Source: Voacanga thouarsii
Taxonomy: Eukaryota > Streptophyta > Magnoliopsida > Gentianales > Apocynaceae
Direction: 5' to 3'
DNA length: 64,000 nt
NCBI GenBank assembly: GCA_026120185.1
Contig: JANUWF010001635.1
Span: 186,001-250,000 of the forward strand
Shown: in pieces, positions 35,391 through 46,716 of the stretch
How positions within the stretch are numbered: the stretch's first letter is position 1
Layout: every line of letters begins with the position of its first letter
Notes under the pieces: model-generated
The model's database searches: none
Told to the model about the DNA's origin: nothing
The model's input: only the letters and a program-made list of their open reading frames with translations
Program-made: the position numbers and the translations under genes

Positions 35391-35940
35391 CTGTCCTTCT
35401 AATTTTATCTTAAAAATTAAAAAATATATATATTTTATCCCTTTAATTTTTTTTTTAAAAATTATAATTTATCTTCATGACTCTAAATTTATAATTCTAT
35501 TCTTGAGCACACCCATGAAAAGCAGAAGAATTGAAAATAACTAAAGGAAGGTGCTTTGAAAAGAAGCCCCGGCTGGCTTTTTATCTTAATCCCAGATTGA
35601 TTGTTGTAGTACCATATAAGTGATTCCAAAAGCAACCTATAGATAATAATCAGAGCCAAAGTTATGAGATTTTAATGCTGTAAAATAAATGGACAGTAGC
35701 AACATTGGTGGCAAGAATAAATGCCTCGTATAATATGTATGAGTCAAATGTGTCTCATCATCAGAGAAATCATCGAAATACATCCATTCAACTTAGGCTA
35801 GAAGCAGAGAGAATCTCCTTTCAATCTAAATTAAAATTTTAATTTAAATAATTTTTATTTTTTGCAAATATTATATATTCACAACATATCATATTTTCTC
35901 TCTAATTAATTATTAAACCTTACATTTATTTTATATTTAA
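35391..35940. other. Intergenic, no gene seen
   Basis: AT-rich DNA between the LINE remnant and a MITE. No supported reading frame. Confidence 0.4.
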
Positions 35941-36249
35941 TACTCTATCCATTTCAAAATACTTATTTATAAATTTTTTTTATTTTGTTTTAAAATATTT
36001 ATTCATATATATATTTTTAGAACTAATAATTAATTTATTTTTATTTTATCCTTATTTATTCTAAATTAACTGTATAACTTTTCAAAACTATTTTTTCTTC
36101 TTACTTTCTAGGAATTTTTACCAACTAATAACTATTATATTTTAATATGGGTAGAATATGAACTTTATCTAAATTGTAGTATTATTTATAATACCCTTAA
36201 TTTATGTGTAAAAGGTTTCACGAACAAGTATTTTGAAATGGAGGGAGTA
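35941..36249. repeat. Stowaway-like MITE (family Z)
   Basis: Ends are tactctatccatttcaaaatacttattt and the complementary acaagtattttgaaatggagggagta. The interior (ttaccaactaataactattatat) is shared with the window start and with 61121-61427. Confidence 0.75.
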
Positions 36250-37076
36250 GATTTTTTAGTTAACTAAACATTTACTTCTATTTTTACCTTTAAATTTTAA
36301 TTTATTCTCTCTCTATTTATTAAGAAGTACTCAAATTCTAAAATTTTAATTTACTTTAAATTTCTTCTCTCTCTCTCCTGTTATTTAAATAGGATCATCG
36401 TATTGGAAAATAAATTATTTAACATGTTTAGAAAATAAAGTATTATTAAATGGGGTAAATTTAGTATGTTAAATTTCAATTTCTTAACAAGACAGATAAT
36501 TTTAAATAAAAACTAAGTTAGAAACAGAATAGATAATTTAAAACAAATGGAATATTTAATTTTAACAAACTCATCACAATATAAGATTTATTCAAGTACA
36601 GGCTTAATTAGATTGGAAAGTTCTTTATCTATTTATAACTTGGTTATGAAATTGTTAAATTTTTTTTCCAAAATTTTCATTTTGACATATATTCTACTAT
36701 TATATATAAGAAACTAATAATATTTGCGTCAAAACTTATTAATTTTTTAATACTTATCACTTACAAACATTTTGAAACGGTCCTTGAAAATTTCTATTGA
36801 ACTATTTCAAAAATTTTCTTTTACACCCCTTAAAATTCAAACTTTGAACATTATAATGGGATAGAAATATACCAAAGCAGTACTCCTACAAGTATTTGTT
36901 TTCTAATGCACGAGAAATTAATTACTTCATTTCGTCCAAAGTTCATTTTTTTTTAACTTAACACAAAGATTTCAAAGACCATTTAAATATTATTAAGTTA
37001 CCGCCTTAATTCTATGAATTAAAAAGATCAATAAAAAGAATCATATATTTATAAAATTTATGCTATCTCTATGTCA

Positions 37077-37129
<53 letters not shown>

Positions 37130-37355
37130 AGTGTAAAGATTTATATACATGAATTAAAGATTTTGAAAACAAATTACTTTGTTTGTCAAACTACTTAAAA
37201 TGCCCTTAATCGGATTATTTGAGAATTAAAAAAATATAGTTTCTAGGATGAAAGAGAAAGACGTAAGTAAATTTAAATAAAATTGTAGTATTAATAGAAT
37301 ATAATTAATATTTATTAAACTTTACAAAAAATAATTATTTCTAAAAATATTTATA
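36250..37355. other. Intergenic, AT-rich; includes (TA)n microsatellite at 37084-37126
   Basis: No gene is seen. About 20 TA units form a simple repeat at 37084-37126; such tracts are unstable and may vary between plants. Confidence 0.5.
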
Positions 37356-37612
37356 CTCCGTACGTTTGAATCAAATTAACAGTATTTGATTTGACACAAA
37401 ATTTTTATACAAAAATAAAAATTATAATATAATATAAATTTTAAAAAATTATAAATTTTATATCAAATTTAAATATATAAAAATAATATACGATAGGTAT
37501 ATTAATATTTTTATAATATATAATATATTAATTTTTTTAAAAAAAATATTAATTATTTTAGACCATATCTAAAAATAGTAAATGTGTTAATTTAGTTAGG
37601 ATTGAGGGAATT
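37356..37612. repeat. Stowaway-like MITE (family X)
   Basis: Inverted ends are tactccgtacgtttgaatcaaattaac and the complementary gttaatttagttaggattgaggga. The interior shares the gatttgacacaaaatttttat block with the copies at 40473-40745 and in the nest at 55.5-62 kb. Confidence 0.65.
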
Positions 37613-37777
37613 TATAAAATAAAAATTTTATCTTTTGTTTAGTTAGTAAATTTTAGAGGGAAAAAAATATGATTACTTTAAAAAGACAAAAAGACGAACA
37701 TAGTAAAATAGATCTCATCATCTATTTATCCATTTCGATGAGTTCACACCCGTCGAACGAGTTCTTGAGATGAAACA

Positions 37778-37825
37778 ATGGAGGACGATGAAGATCGCAC
37801 AAAGGAGTATTCCACCATTTCCATT
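37778..37825 (+). other. Possible orphan first exon
   Basis: ATG at 37778 opens 16 codons (MEDDEDRTKEYSTISI) followed at once by a strong donor, gtaagctct. It has the look of a plant first coding exon in a GC-richer patch, but no downstream exon was recognised. It may be a gene remnant cut by the 38.2-39.0 kb insertion. Confidence 0.2.
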
Positions 37826-38154
37826 GTAAGCTCTGTCTACATCAAATCAAATCTAAAGCCAGCTCTTTGACCAACACACTCAAAAACCTATTGGAGATGT
37901 CACCTCCTTCCCCCAGACAATGGGTCGAATCTTCACATCTGATAGAGACAATTAATGGACTATGGCCTGGGCACGTTTCACATTCTGTGGATCTGCTTCA
38001 GCGGAATCTTTCTATTTTCTCTTTTTAATTTGTGGCATAATTTCGCAAATCTCTCCTATGGTTTTCCTTACGGACTTTTAAAAGTTACACTTAGGTGAAT
38101 TAATTCTCCAAGAACAAAAATATCAAGATGGACATAGTTTTTTCGTAGATGCTT

Positions 38155-38957
38155 TAGGATGAGTTTGGTTCGAATGAAAGTGGAAAGAAAAAATGAGAGG
38201 AAAAGTAAAATATAAAGTAAATGTGTGATTTATTTCGTTTAGTTAGAGTAATTGGAGGAAGTGAAGTATATATGGAAGGGAATTGAATCCCTTCTGCATC
38301 AGCTTTTTCTTGCTCTCCATTTTGGAGAGTTTGGAAAGTAAATGAAGGTTAAAAGACCCTCTTGTATTAGGGCATTTTTATTATTACAATTCTATTATCA
38401 ATGCAATATCTTGATTTTGGGCTCATGAAATTGTTAATTTTTTTTTCTCTCATCCTGAGAGTATGTTATGGTAGTTGCTTTCAAATCATACTCGTATTTT
38501 TTTATATCAACAAAATAATTTATAACAATTAGACTTGTAATTAAAAGTGATTATTTTAAATAATTGAATTTCTAATTTATGAAATTTATTTTATTCTCGA
38601 AAAAATTAATAATAGTAGAAGAATATTCTTATTGATAATTTATGAAAGTTTGACATGGTATTATTCATTCTCAGTGATGATGATGTATAATATGTATATA
38701 TAATATTTAAAAAGAAAAAGAAAAAAAACCTATTTTGTAATTTTTTTATGAATTAGCCTTATGGGTATAATAGTAATTCAATAATTATTTCCTCCCTTGA
38801 TACCTTACAACCAAACAATGAGAGGTAAATCATATTTACTTCGCTTTCACTTCAACTAAACATGATAAAAGTAATTACATTTACTTTCCCTGATAGAAAT
38901 AAAATGTTCTACTCCTTTTCCCCTTTGCCCTTCCCTTCGCGAACTAAACTTAGCCTT
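38155..38957. repeat. Possible 0.8-kb non-autonomous DNA transposon
   Basis: Imperfect inverted ends: taggatgagtttggttcg at the left against aaggctaagtttagttcg read from the right. The subterminal tttagtt...agtgaagt and attacttt motifs are also inverted. There is no coding capacity. The target-site duplication was not resolved. Confidence 0.45.
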
Positions 38958-40472
38958 AATTTGGGGTTGCATTTCAACTTTGCCTTCATTGAGCTAGCGG
39001 AGATGGAGACAAGAGAAAAAATAAGACGTAATTTAATATCGAATTTAAATAATAACTTTTTATTATAAAATAATTTGTGATTGATATGTAACTTACACTC
39101 TTAATAAAATTTAAATATTGATTTCTAATTCTGTATTTGATAATATTTTGTATATTAATTAATTAATATTTTGTTTATTTAATTTATCTCTATTTATATA
39201 TAATAAAACATTTATTATAAAATACTCATTTTATATTTATTTTATTTCTTAAAACTCGATTTCAGGCATCATTCTAACCTTATTTATTAATTAATGAAAG
39301 GCTTGAATTGCTCCTTGGCTATGTCGTTTTGTACCATAAAGTCACTAAAACTGACAGCCTCAGCCTAACATTTGAATTCCATATAAATAAGCTACCGGCC
39401 TTAGAAAAAGGTTGAATCCAAGGAAGATTCCAGGCTAAGCAAAGCACGTAAATGCGTTAAAGATCTTTGTCACCTCGCAACAATGGAGGTTGCATGCATG
39501 CATGTGATAAGGAAAGATTAAAAAGATTAAAATTTTACAAATTTTTATCCCTTCAAAAAAATTTTAAAAGTTAAAATATTATCACATAATATATTTTTCA
39601 TATTTTTGATATATCCACTCATTTTTAAGTTTTTGATTTCATCTTTATTGCCTTAGTTGAACTCCATTTGTAAGTGATCAAAATATTCAAATATAAAGAC
39701 AGAACCAGAGATTTAACAAAGAAGAAGAATAAATTATATAAAATCATATATTAGAATATTTTAAAAAAATTTAGAAATGAAAGATAAAATTTAAGTAATT
39801 TTTAAATTATTAACTGTTCAAGACTTCAATTAGTCGATTAGCTAGAATGTAACTATTCGGCAAGTTAAAGTTCTAAACTTAGAGATGTAGACAATACAAA
39901 ATTAAACCTTCTTAGCATGTTAAGGAAACAAAAATATGACAATGAACGAGATCTTTTGCAAAAACTCGGAATTTCAATTGATATTCTCCAAAAATACAAA
40001 CAAACCTCCACAAACTGAGGGAGTTGATATTGAAAATATAACGAAAAATAGTAAGGAAAGTAGAGTAAATATGACTGGAAGTAAGGAAAATTTAAGCTAA
40101 AAAAGTTCATAAAGACAGTAAATAAAAGAATTGCTTATAAACTCTTGAAATGTCATATTGGATTCCCCTTCTTCTTTACCTTCCTGCTGCTCTTAATGAG
40201 TCCAAGACCCATGTTTACCATTTTTGCTATCATATTGTTTTCTACAGTAATAATGACAGTTGTGATAAGGAAAAAGACTCTCGATTTAATAAAAAAATCT
40301 ATTTACATCTATGCACTTTCGACCTTATCTTTTTCTATTCTAATTTTCTTAAAAATCAAGCATCAACAGTGATCCACTAATCATTTTGGCAAGCTCTACC
40401 TAGTCGACTTATCCTAAATTAGTCGATCGAGTTGTCTAGTCAATTTTAAATATTTCATCGATAAGTTGTTTA
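38958..40472. other. Intergenic, no gene seen
   Basis: AT-rich with several hydrophobic chance frames (for example at 40145-40380). None has family or splice support. Confidence 0.45.
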
Positions 40473-40745
40473 GTTATTCCTTTCGTCGTACTAAAATTGA
40501 TAGTGATTGACTTGACTCGATATTTTATGCAAAAGTAAAAATTAGAATATATTAATAATATAATATAATAAAAAAAAATAAGTAGATCTCATACTACTTT
40601 ATGTCAAATTTAAAAATATAAATATAATATATGTGGGGTATATTGATTATTTTATAATAAATTATATAATAAAAAAAATTTAAAGAAAAATGTCAAAATT
40701 TTTAAAATAATTTAAAATAGTAAATAGATCAATTTTAATGGGACG
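40473..40745. repeat. Stowaway-like MITE (family X, best complete copy)
   Basis: Inverted ends are cctttcgtcgtactaaaattgat and the complementary atcaattttaatgggacga. The interior gacttgactcgatattttatgc and ataataaattatataata is the reference used to recognise the shattered copy at 55530-62064. Confidence 0.75.
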
Positions 40746-41145
40746 AATCAAGTATTTTTCTTCTAGCTATTTCTTCCGGTTTTGCTTGCCAACAATAATT
40801 GATGAGGTTTTTACATCTTTTAAATTCTTACCTATCAATCACAACCACCCGCAAGAAACTGTTGACATAAATGCAGTGATCATTTTCTTATTTTTATTAT
40901 ATTTTATAAAAGAAAGAAAGTACTACTGTAGTCATATTCCTTTTGCTATAAAACTTTCTTTTTCGGTTGCAGGCCATTAATGGGCTTTATTGCTCTGATC
41001 TACGAGGAGTGGGATGAATAATAGTATGCGTCTTTGGGCTTTTCTGCCGATGCCGGTTTTTTGTCCCACTCACAAAATATCCTACTATTTTTCAAATTGG
41101 AACGGAGCTTGGACAACACAGTTTTTTTTTTCTTTATTTTTGTTT
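40746..41145. other. Intergenic between MITE and copia element
   Basis: No gene or repeat is recognised. Confidence 0.4.
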
Positions 41146-41426
41146 TATTGTGAATTATTAGTGAATTAGTGGAAGTTTCACTAATTTTATGAATATCTAT
41201 CATTAAGAATTAGTGGAGATATCACTAATGCATATTAGTGAAAGATGATAAATTCCACTAATAAGAACTCTATAAATAGAGCTCTTCTCTAAGTTTGAGA
41301 TATACCAATTATGAGAGAATTATTAGAGAAAAGAAAGAGAAAAGTTTGAATAAATTCTTGTGTAAATAATAGTTAGAGATCTATTATGTGTAACTTTTAT
41401 TCTAATACGGTCAAAATTTCATAACA
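41146..41426 (+). repeat. 5' LTR of the copia element
   Basis: Starts TATTGTGAATTATTAG (the 3' LTR has TGTTGTG, so the canonical TG was probably mutated here) and ends ATAACA. It contains a TATA-like ctctataaatagag at 41269 and several ATTAGTG/CACTAAT motifs in both orientations. Confidence 0.8.
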
Positions 41427-41609
41427 CGTTATCAGTACGAGTCTCTGTCGTTACAAAAGTCAGAAGACTAAAGCACGAGTATCTACCGTTACAAAAGCCA
41501 AAAGATAGGTACGCATTTATTGATTCTTATAGTTAACCTTACTAAACTCGAATTTGTAACCCTTGATATTTCTGAAAAAATTTATATGTCATGAGTTCTC
41601 GATGTAGAA

Positions 41610-44600
41610 ATGCATCTAAATGTTGAAGGCCTTAGTGAAATTATAAAAGAAAAAAATAGTGCATCTGCACAACAAAAGGCTAAAGTTTTAATTTTTATCC
41701 GTCGTTATCTCGACGAAAATTTAAAAATGAAATATTTTACCGAAAAAGATATTGAAATTAGAAAAATTCTCATGTGCTGCATGTTTCTTAGGAAAATTAA
41801 TTATTAGACCATCACCAATAAAAGTATGAGTTGAAAGTCTTACATTTCTTGAACGAATTTATGGAGACATTTGTGGACCTATTCATCCACCATGTGGGTT
41901 ATTCAAATATTTTATAATCTTAATTGATGCATCATTCCGAAGTCACATGTGTGTTTATTATTCACTTGCAACATGACGTTTGAGAGATTACTTACTCAAA
42001 TAATTAAATTACGAGTATAATTTTCTGATCATCAAATTAAAAATATTCGTTTGGATAATGTTGATGAATTTTCATCACATACTTTTGATGCATATTGCAT
42101 GTCAATTAGAATTAATGTTGAACATCCTATAACTCATATTTATACACAAAATAGTCTTACTGGATCTTTTATTAAAAGATTACAATTAATTACTAGATCA
42201 TTATTAATGAAAATAAATCTCCCAACATCTGCCTGGAGATATGCTATTTTATATATTGCAGCACTTGTACGTATAAGGTCAACTAGTTATCATAAATTCT
42301 CTCATTTGCAATTAATTTTTAGTTCAAAATCAAATATTGCTCATTTAAAAATTTTTGGATATGCTGCATATGTTCCAATTGTAGCAAATCAACGTACAAA
42401 GATGGGTTCTCAAAGAAGAAATGGGATATACGTTGGATATGATTCGCTCCCTATTATCATGTATGTTGAACCCCTGACAGAAGATGTATTCACAACAAGA
42501 TTTGCTTATTGTTATTTTGATGAATCATTATTCCCTAAATTAGGGGGACAACATAAATAGTATAAGAAAGATCTTGTTTGGACAATATCATTAAATTATC
42601 TTGATCCGCGCAGAAGCGCATGTGAACTTGAAGTTCGAAAGATAATTCATTTGCAAAACATTACAAATCAAATACCACACGCTTTTGTTGACTCCAAAAG
42701 AGTTACAAAATCGTATATTCCAGTTATAAATACTCCTATTCGAATTGAAACTCTAGTAGAATAAAAGATTATATCTATAACTGTTGAGTCAAAAACACGC
42801 CAGAAGCGTGGCCGACCTTTTGGTTTTAAAGATAAAAATCCTTGAAAGAAAAGAGGATTAAATGATCCAGATGATTATATTGAAGAAAAGAATGATAAAG
42901 ACCAAGAGAGAACTGATGACAAATAACCAGAAGTTGATAAAAGTAATACTGAAATTTCTATCAATTATACCATTTTCGGTAGAAGTTGGAATCGGATAGA
43001 AACAATTATTGATAATATATTTGCATACAATATATCTCTTGATGTTACACAAGATAATGATGATCTTAAACCAATATCAGTTGATGAATGTCGGCATAGA
43101 AAAGATTGGCTACAATGGAAAAATGCGATTCAATCGGAGTTAAATGCACTGACAAAACGTGAAGTTTTCGAATCTACAGTTCGAACAAAGGAAAGTGTAA
43201 AACCTATTAATTCCAAATGGATATTTGTGTAAAAGCGCAATGAAAACAATGAAATCGTACGATATAAAACACAGTTAGTAGCTCAAGATTTTTCACAAAA
43301 GATTAGATATTGATTATGATGAAAATTATTCTCCTATTGTTGATACTATTACATTCCGATATCTTATCAGTTTGGCAGTAAATGAAAAGATAGATATGTG
43401 CCTATTAGATGTTGTCACTGCTTGCTTATATGAAAATTTAGAAAATGATATTTATATGAAAATCCTTGAAGGATTTCGCATACCTGAAGTATATAAACTT
43501 TATCCTTGTGAAAATTACTTTATCAAATTGCAGAAATCATTATATGGCCTGAAGCAATTTGGGCGCATGTAGTTCAATCGTTTTAGTCAATATTTATTAA
43601 AAATGAGATTTAAAAATGACCAGGTATGTCCATGTGTTTTTATTAAAAAATATAGTTCTAAATTTGTGATATTAGTTATATATATTGATGATATTATTTT
43701 ATTGGAACTCCAAAAGAGCTTCAAAAAACAATTATTTATTTAAAAAGAGAATTCGAAATCAAAGATTTTGATAATACTAAATTTTGCCTTAATTTATAAA
43801 TTGAATATTCGGAAAGTGAAACATTTATTTATCAATCAACATATACAGCAAAAGTTTTAAAAAGATTTTATATGGACAAAATAAATCTATTGAGTATTCC
43901 AATGATTGTTCAGTCATTAGATGTGAATAAAGATCATTTTCGACTTCAAGAAGATGATGACGTACTCCTTGATTCTAAAGTATCATATTGTAGTGCAATT
44001 GGTGCATTGATGTATCTTACTAATAATACACGACCTGATATTGCCTTTGCTATTAATATATTAATAAGATTTAGTTATTTACCAACACGATGACATTAGA
44101 ATGGAATTAAACAAGTCATTCGACATCTTCAAGGTACAATTGATCTCGAATTATTTTATTCAAATAAAACCAACCCAACATTGATAGGTTATGCAGATGC
44201 TGGCTATTTATCTGATGCACGTAAAGCACGTTCTCAAACGGGCCATCAATTTACTTGTAAAAATATTGTTATATCATGGCATTCTACAAAACAATCTATA
44301 GCAACTACTTCTTCCAATCATGCTGAAATTATAGCCATTCATGAAGCAAGTCGAAAATGTGTATGGTTAAGATCAATGATTCATTATATTCGAAAAAATT
44401 GTGGATTATCATCGATAAAAGATATTCCAACTCCTCTTTATGAAAATAATGCAGTTTGCATAACTCAATTACGAAGATGATATATTAAAGGAGATCGGAT
44501 AATACATATTTCACCAAAATTCTTTTTTATTCATAAACTCTAGAAGAAATGTGAAATTGATGTGTTATAAATTCGGTCATATGATAATCTCGTAAATATT

Positions 44601-44700
44601 TTCACGAAAACTTTGCTTACTGCAACATTTGAGAAGTTGATATATAAAATCAATATGCGTCAATTCAAAGATTTAAATGATTCATCTCATTAGGGGGAGT
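41610..44700 (+). pseudogene. Copia gag-pol remnant (gag start, integrase, RT, RNase H)
   Basis: Recognisable pieces are gag start MHLNVEGLSEII with QQKAKVLIFIRR; integrase ERIYGDICGPIHPP and RLDNVDEF (retaining the Glu of the DDE triad) with CMSI; RT NAIQSELNAL, SKWIF, DVVTACLY, YGLKQF and YIDD; RNase H IGYADAGYLSDARKARSQTG and ATTSSNHAEI. These follow the copia order. The jump from about residue 60 of gag straight to integrase shows an internal deletion near 41810-41850. Stops and shifts occur throughout, and no product is expected. Confidence 0.85.
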
Positions 44701-44823
44701 AATAAGCAGACATATAAAATAACGTACTCTTTTTCCTTCAATAATTTTTTTTTCCCGCTGAATTTTTATCTAATAAAGTTTTAACAAGGCATATTCTTTA
44801 TGTAATGAACATCTAAGAGGGAG

Positions 44824-45111
44824 TGTTGTGAATTATTAGTGAATTAGTAAAAGCTCTACTAATTTTATGAATGTCCAACATTAAAAGTTAGTGAAGACAC
44901 CACTAATGCATATTAGTGAAAAATGATTAATTTCACTAATAAGAGTTCTATAAATAGAGCTCTTCTCCAAGCTTGAGATATACCAGTTGTGAGAGAATTA
45001 TTAGAGAAAATTATGAAAGAAAAGAAATATAGAAGTTTGAAGAAATTCTTATACAAATAATAATTAGAAATCTATTGTGTGTAAATTTTATTCCAACATT
45101 ATCAAAATTTC

Positions 45112-45117
<6 letters not shown>
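44824..45117 (+). repeat. 3' LTR of the copia element
   Basis: Starts TGTTGTGAATTATTAG after the purine-rich aagagggag and is colinear with the 5' LTR (TATA-like ctataaatagagctc). Its end merges with the (AT)n run at about 45116-45156. Confidence 0.8.
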
Positions 45118-45159
<42 letters not shown>

Positions 45160-46511
45160 TTTGCTTTTTCCCTAGGAAGGGTTTGGAGTATTTTAGGGCA
45201 CAAATAATGTTTTTTTGCCCCTTTGTTTACCTTTCTAACTCCAATAGTAAGTGATTCCTCAAAAGGCCCAGGCCGAAAAAAGAATTGTCATATATATGGC
45301 TTATAAAATTTAAAATTCATATTCTTCTATATGAGCTATTGAGAAAAATTACTCTATTTGGTTACTCACCTTAGCCTTGGTCCTAAACATTCCTTAACTA
45401 CGGATTAAAAGAAAAAATGGTTGAAATACAACAATACCATAAATTGTAGGTCAAGATCCTAGTTCTATATTGGACAAAGATTGCAATGCAATGTTTTGGC
45501 ATGCCCTCAAGTCATGACAAGGGGGTGGAAGGGTGGGGGAGGCAAAAAAAGGTGTCCTTAAATGTGATTGGCGCCAAAATTTTGTTCATTTCATTTGTGT
45601 ACAAAATGGCCATATAATTTGTATCGCGTGAAAACAGTTTTGTTCCTTTCTATGGGAACTTCAGGCCTAAAAGCCATTTTGCAATATGCCAGGGTTGATC
45701 CTCGCAGAGGGACGAAACGGATAGTTCACTGAAAATCGAACAAGAGCCCATCTATGGATGGATGGACTACTTCCCCTTAGGACCACCGACTACTCGTGCC
45801 CATTTCGTCCTCGCACTGGCCTTGTAATACCTGCCTATTAATTTCTTTTTGTCAGCTCAGGCATAAAAATCCTCGTCTTCCCCCCAACACTCCACAACGT
45901 TAATCATTACACACAAACAAAACCTCACACTTTTCTTCCTCCAATCCCAAACATTCGCCCGTGATAGTACGTTCAAGAAAACGTGTGATCGATAAGTTTT
46001 TTAAGACAATAATTTTACATAGTCAGCTGTAATAAAATTACAATGTAAAATCCGTCGTTAATAAAATGAAAATTTCTTTTCGTAGTTGGAAATAGGAGAA
46101 AGGCATCCTTAGATTGAACAAAACCCCAGCAACATAGAGATGGAACTGGACCGGTACGGTCTATAGGATGAGGACCGCAATTATCCTATAGTATCTAAGG
46201 AGAATCCACGATTTTTGGACCGCTGCAGATTGGACCATGTGTACTATCAGAACCTATATTACCATGACAGAATTACAGAAATAATAGAGCTTGTTTTACT
46301 ACTACAACCATGCCAGATTGGAGTCTATTATTTCTTTCTTACGTGAAACTAAAATGCAGGGCTCTCTCACTGGCTTCAACTTTGAATGACTGTTGCATTT
46401 GGCATTACCTGAGATTGAGACACCGCATGCCCTGCAGAATGCATAGACAGCTCTACACCATTGGATACTGAGCTTTTACTACATCCTGCTAAGACATTGG
46501 CATTTTGTAAT
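45118..46511. other. (AT)n microsatellite then intergenic DNA
   Basis: 45116-45156 is a dinucleotide run. The rest has no recognisable gene. Some of it (45640-45960) is less AT-rich but without a supported frame. Confidence 0.45.
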
Positions 46512-46716
46512 TTATTCAAGAAAAAGAAATGAGGGCGGGTTTTGGCGCAACGGTTAAGTTGCTCTTTTAGTGATCAAAAGGTCACGGTAGAAACAGTCCC
46601 TTGACAAAATTATCAAGGGAAGGCTGCGTACGTACCGATTCCCTCCTCCTACTTGCAGGGAGCGCTTGGCGCACCGAGCTAGCCCTTTTATTTTTCTTAT
46701 TCAAGAAAAAGAAATG
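46512..46716 (+). mobile_element. Au-type tRNA-derived SINE with 20-bp target-site duplication
   Basis: The body (46532-46696) starts with a tRNA-like tggcgcaacggttaagttgc (A box), has the Au signatures gaaacagtc, aaggctgcgtacgtac, gggagcgcttggcgcaccg and ctagccctttt, and ends in T runs. Perfect 20-bp direct repeats ttattcaagaaaaagaaatg lie at 46512-46531 and 46697-46716. The internal B box region (ggtcacgg followed by gaaac) lacks the expected gttcgagtc, so this copy probably cannot drive its own Pol III transcription. Confidence 0.88.

Larger units (their letters stand above)
41146..45117 (+). mobile_element. Decayed Ty1/copia retrotransposon with both LTRs
   Basis: Two similar LTRs of about 281 and 294 bp enclose a 3.4-kb interior. 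The interior, in order, has a primer-binding-like ttatcagtacgag just after the 5' LTR, a gag N-terminus (41610-41807), integrase core and C-terminus (about 41850-42560), reverse transcriptase (about 43080-44095, with a YIDD box at 43681), RNase H (about 44181-44480) and purine-rich tracts (tagggggag at 44693, aagagggag before the 3' LTR). Most of gag and all of protease are missing. The coding frame has many stops and frameshifts, so it is inactive. No target-site duplication was found; the right end runs into an (AT)n tract. Confidence 0.88.

Noticed and set aside
40145..40380. Two overlapping ~75-codon hydrophobic frames
   Set aside because: AT-rich chance frames with overlapping registers and no family resemblance.
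46532..46610. Possible tRNA gene
   Set aside because: Only the A-box half resembles a tRNA. The downstream Au signatures and target duplications show a SINE.
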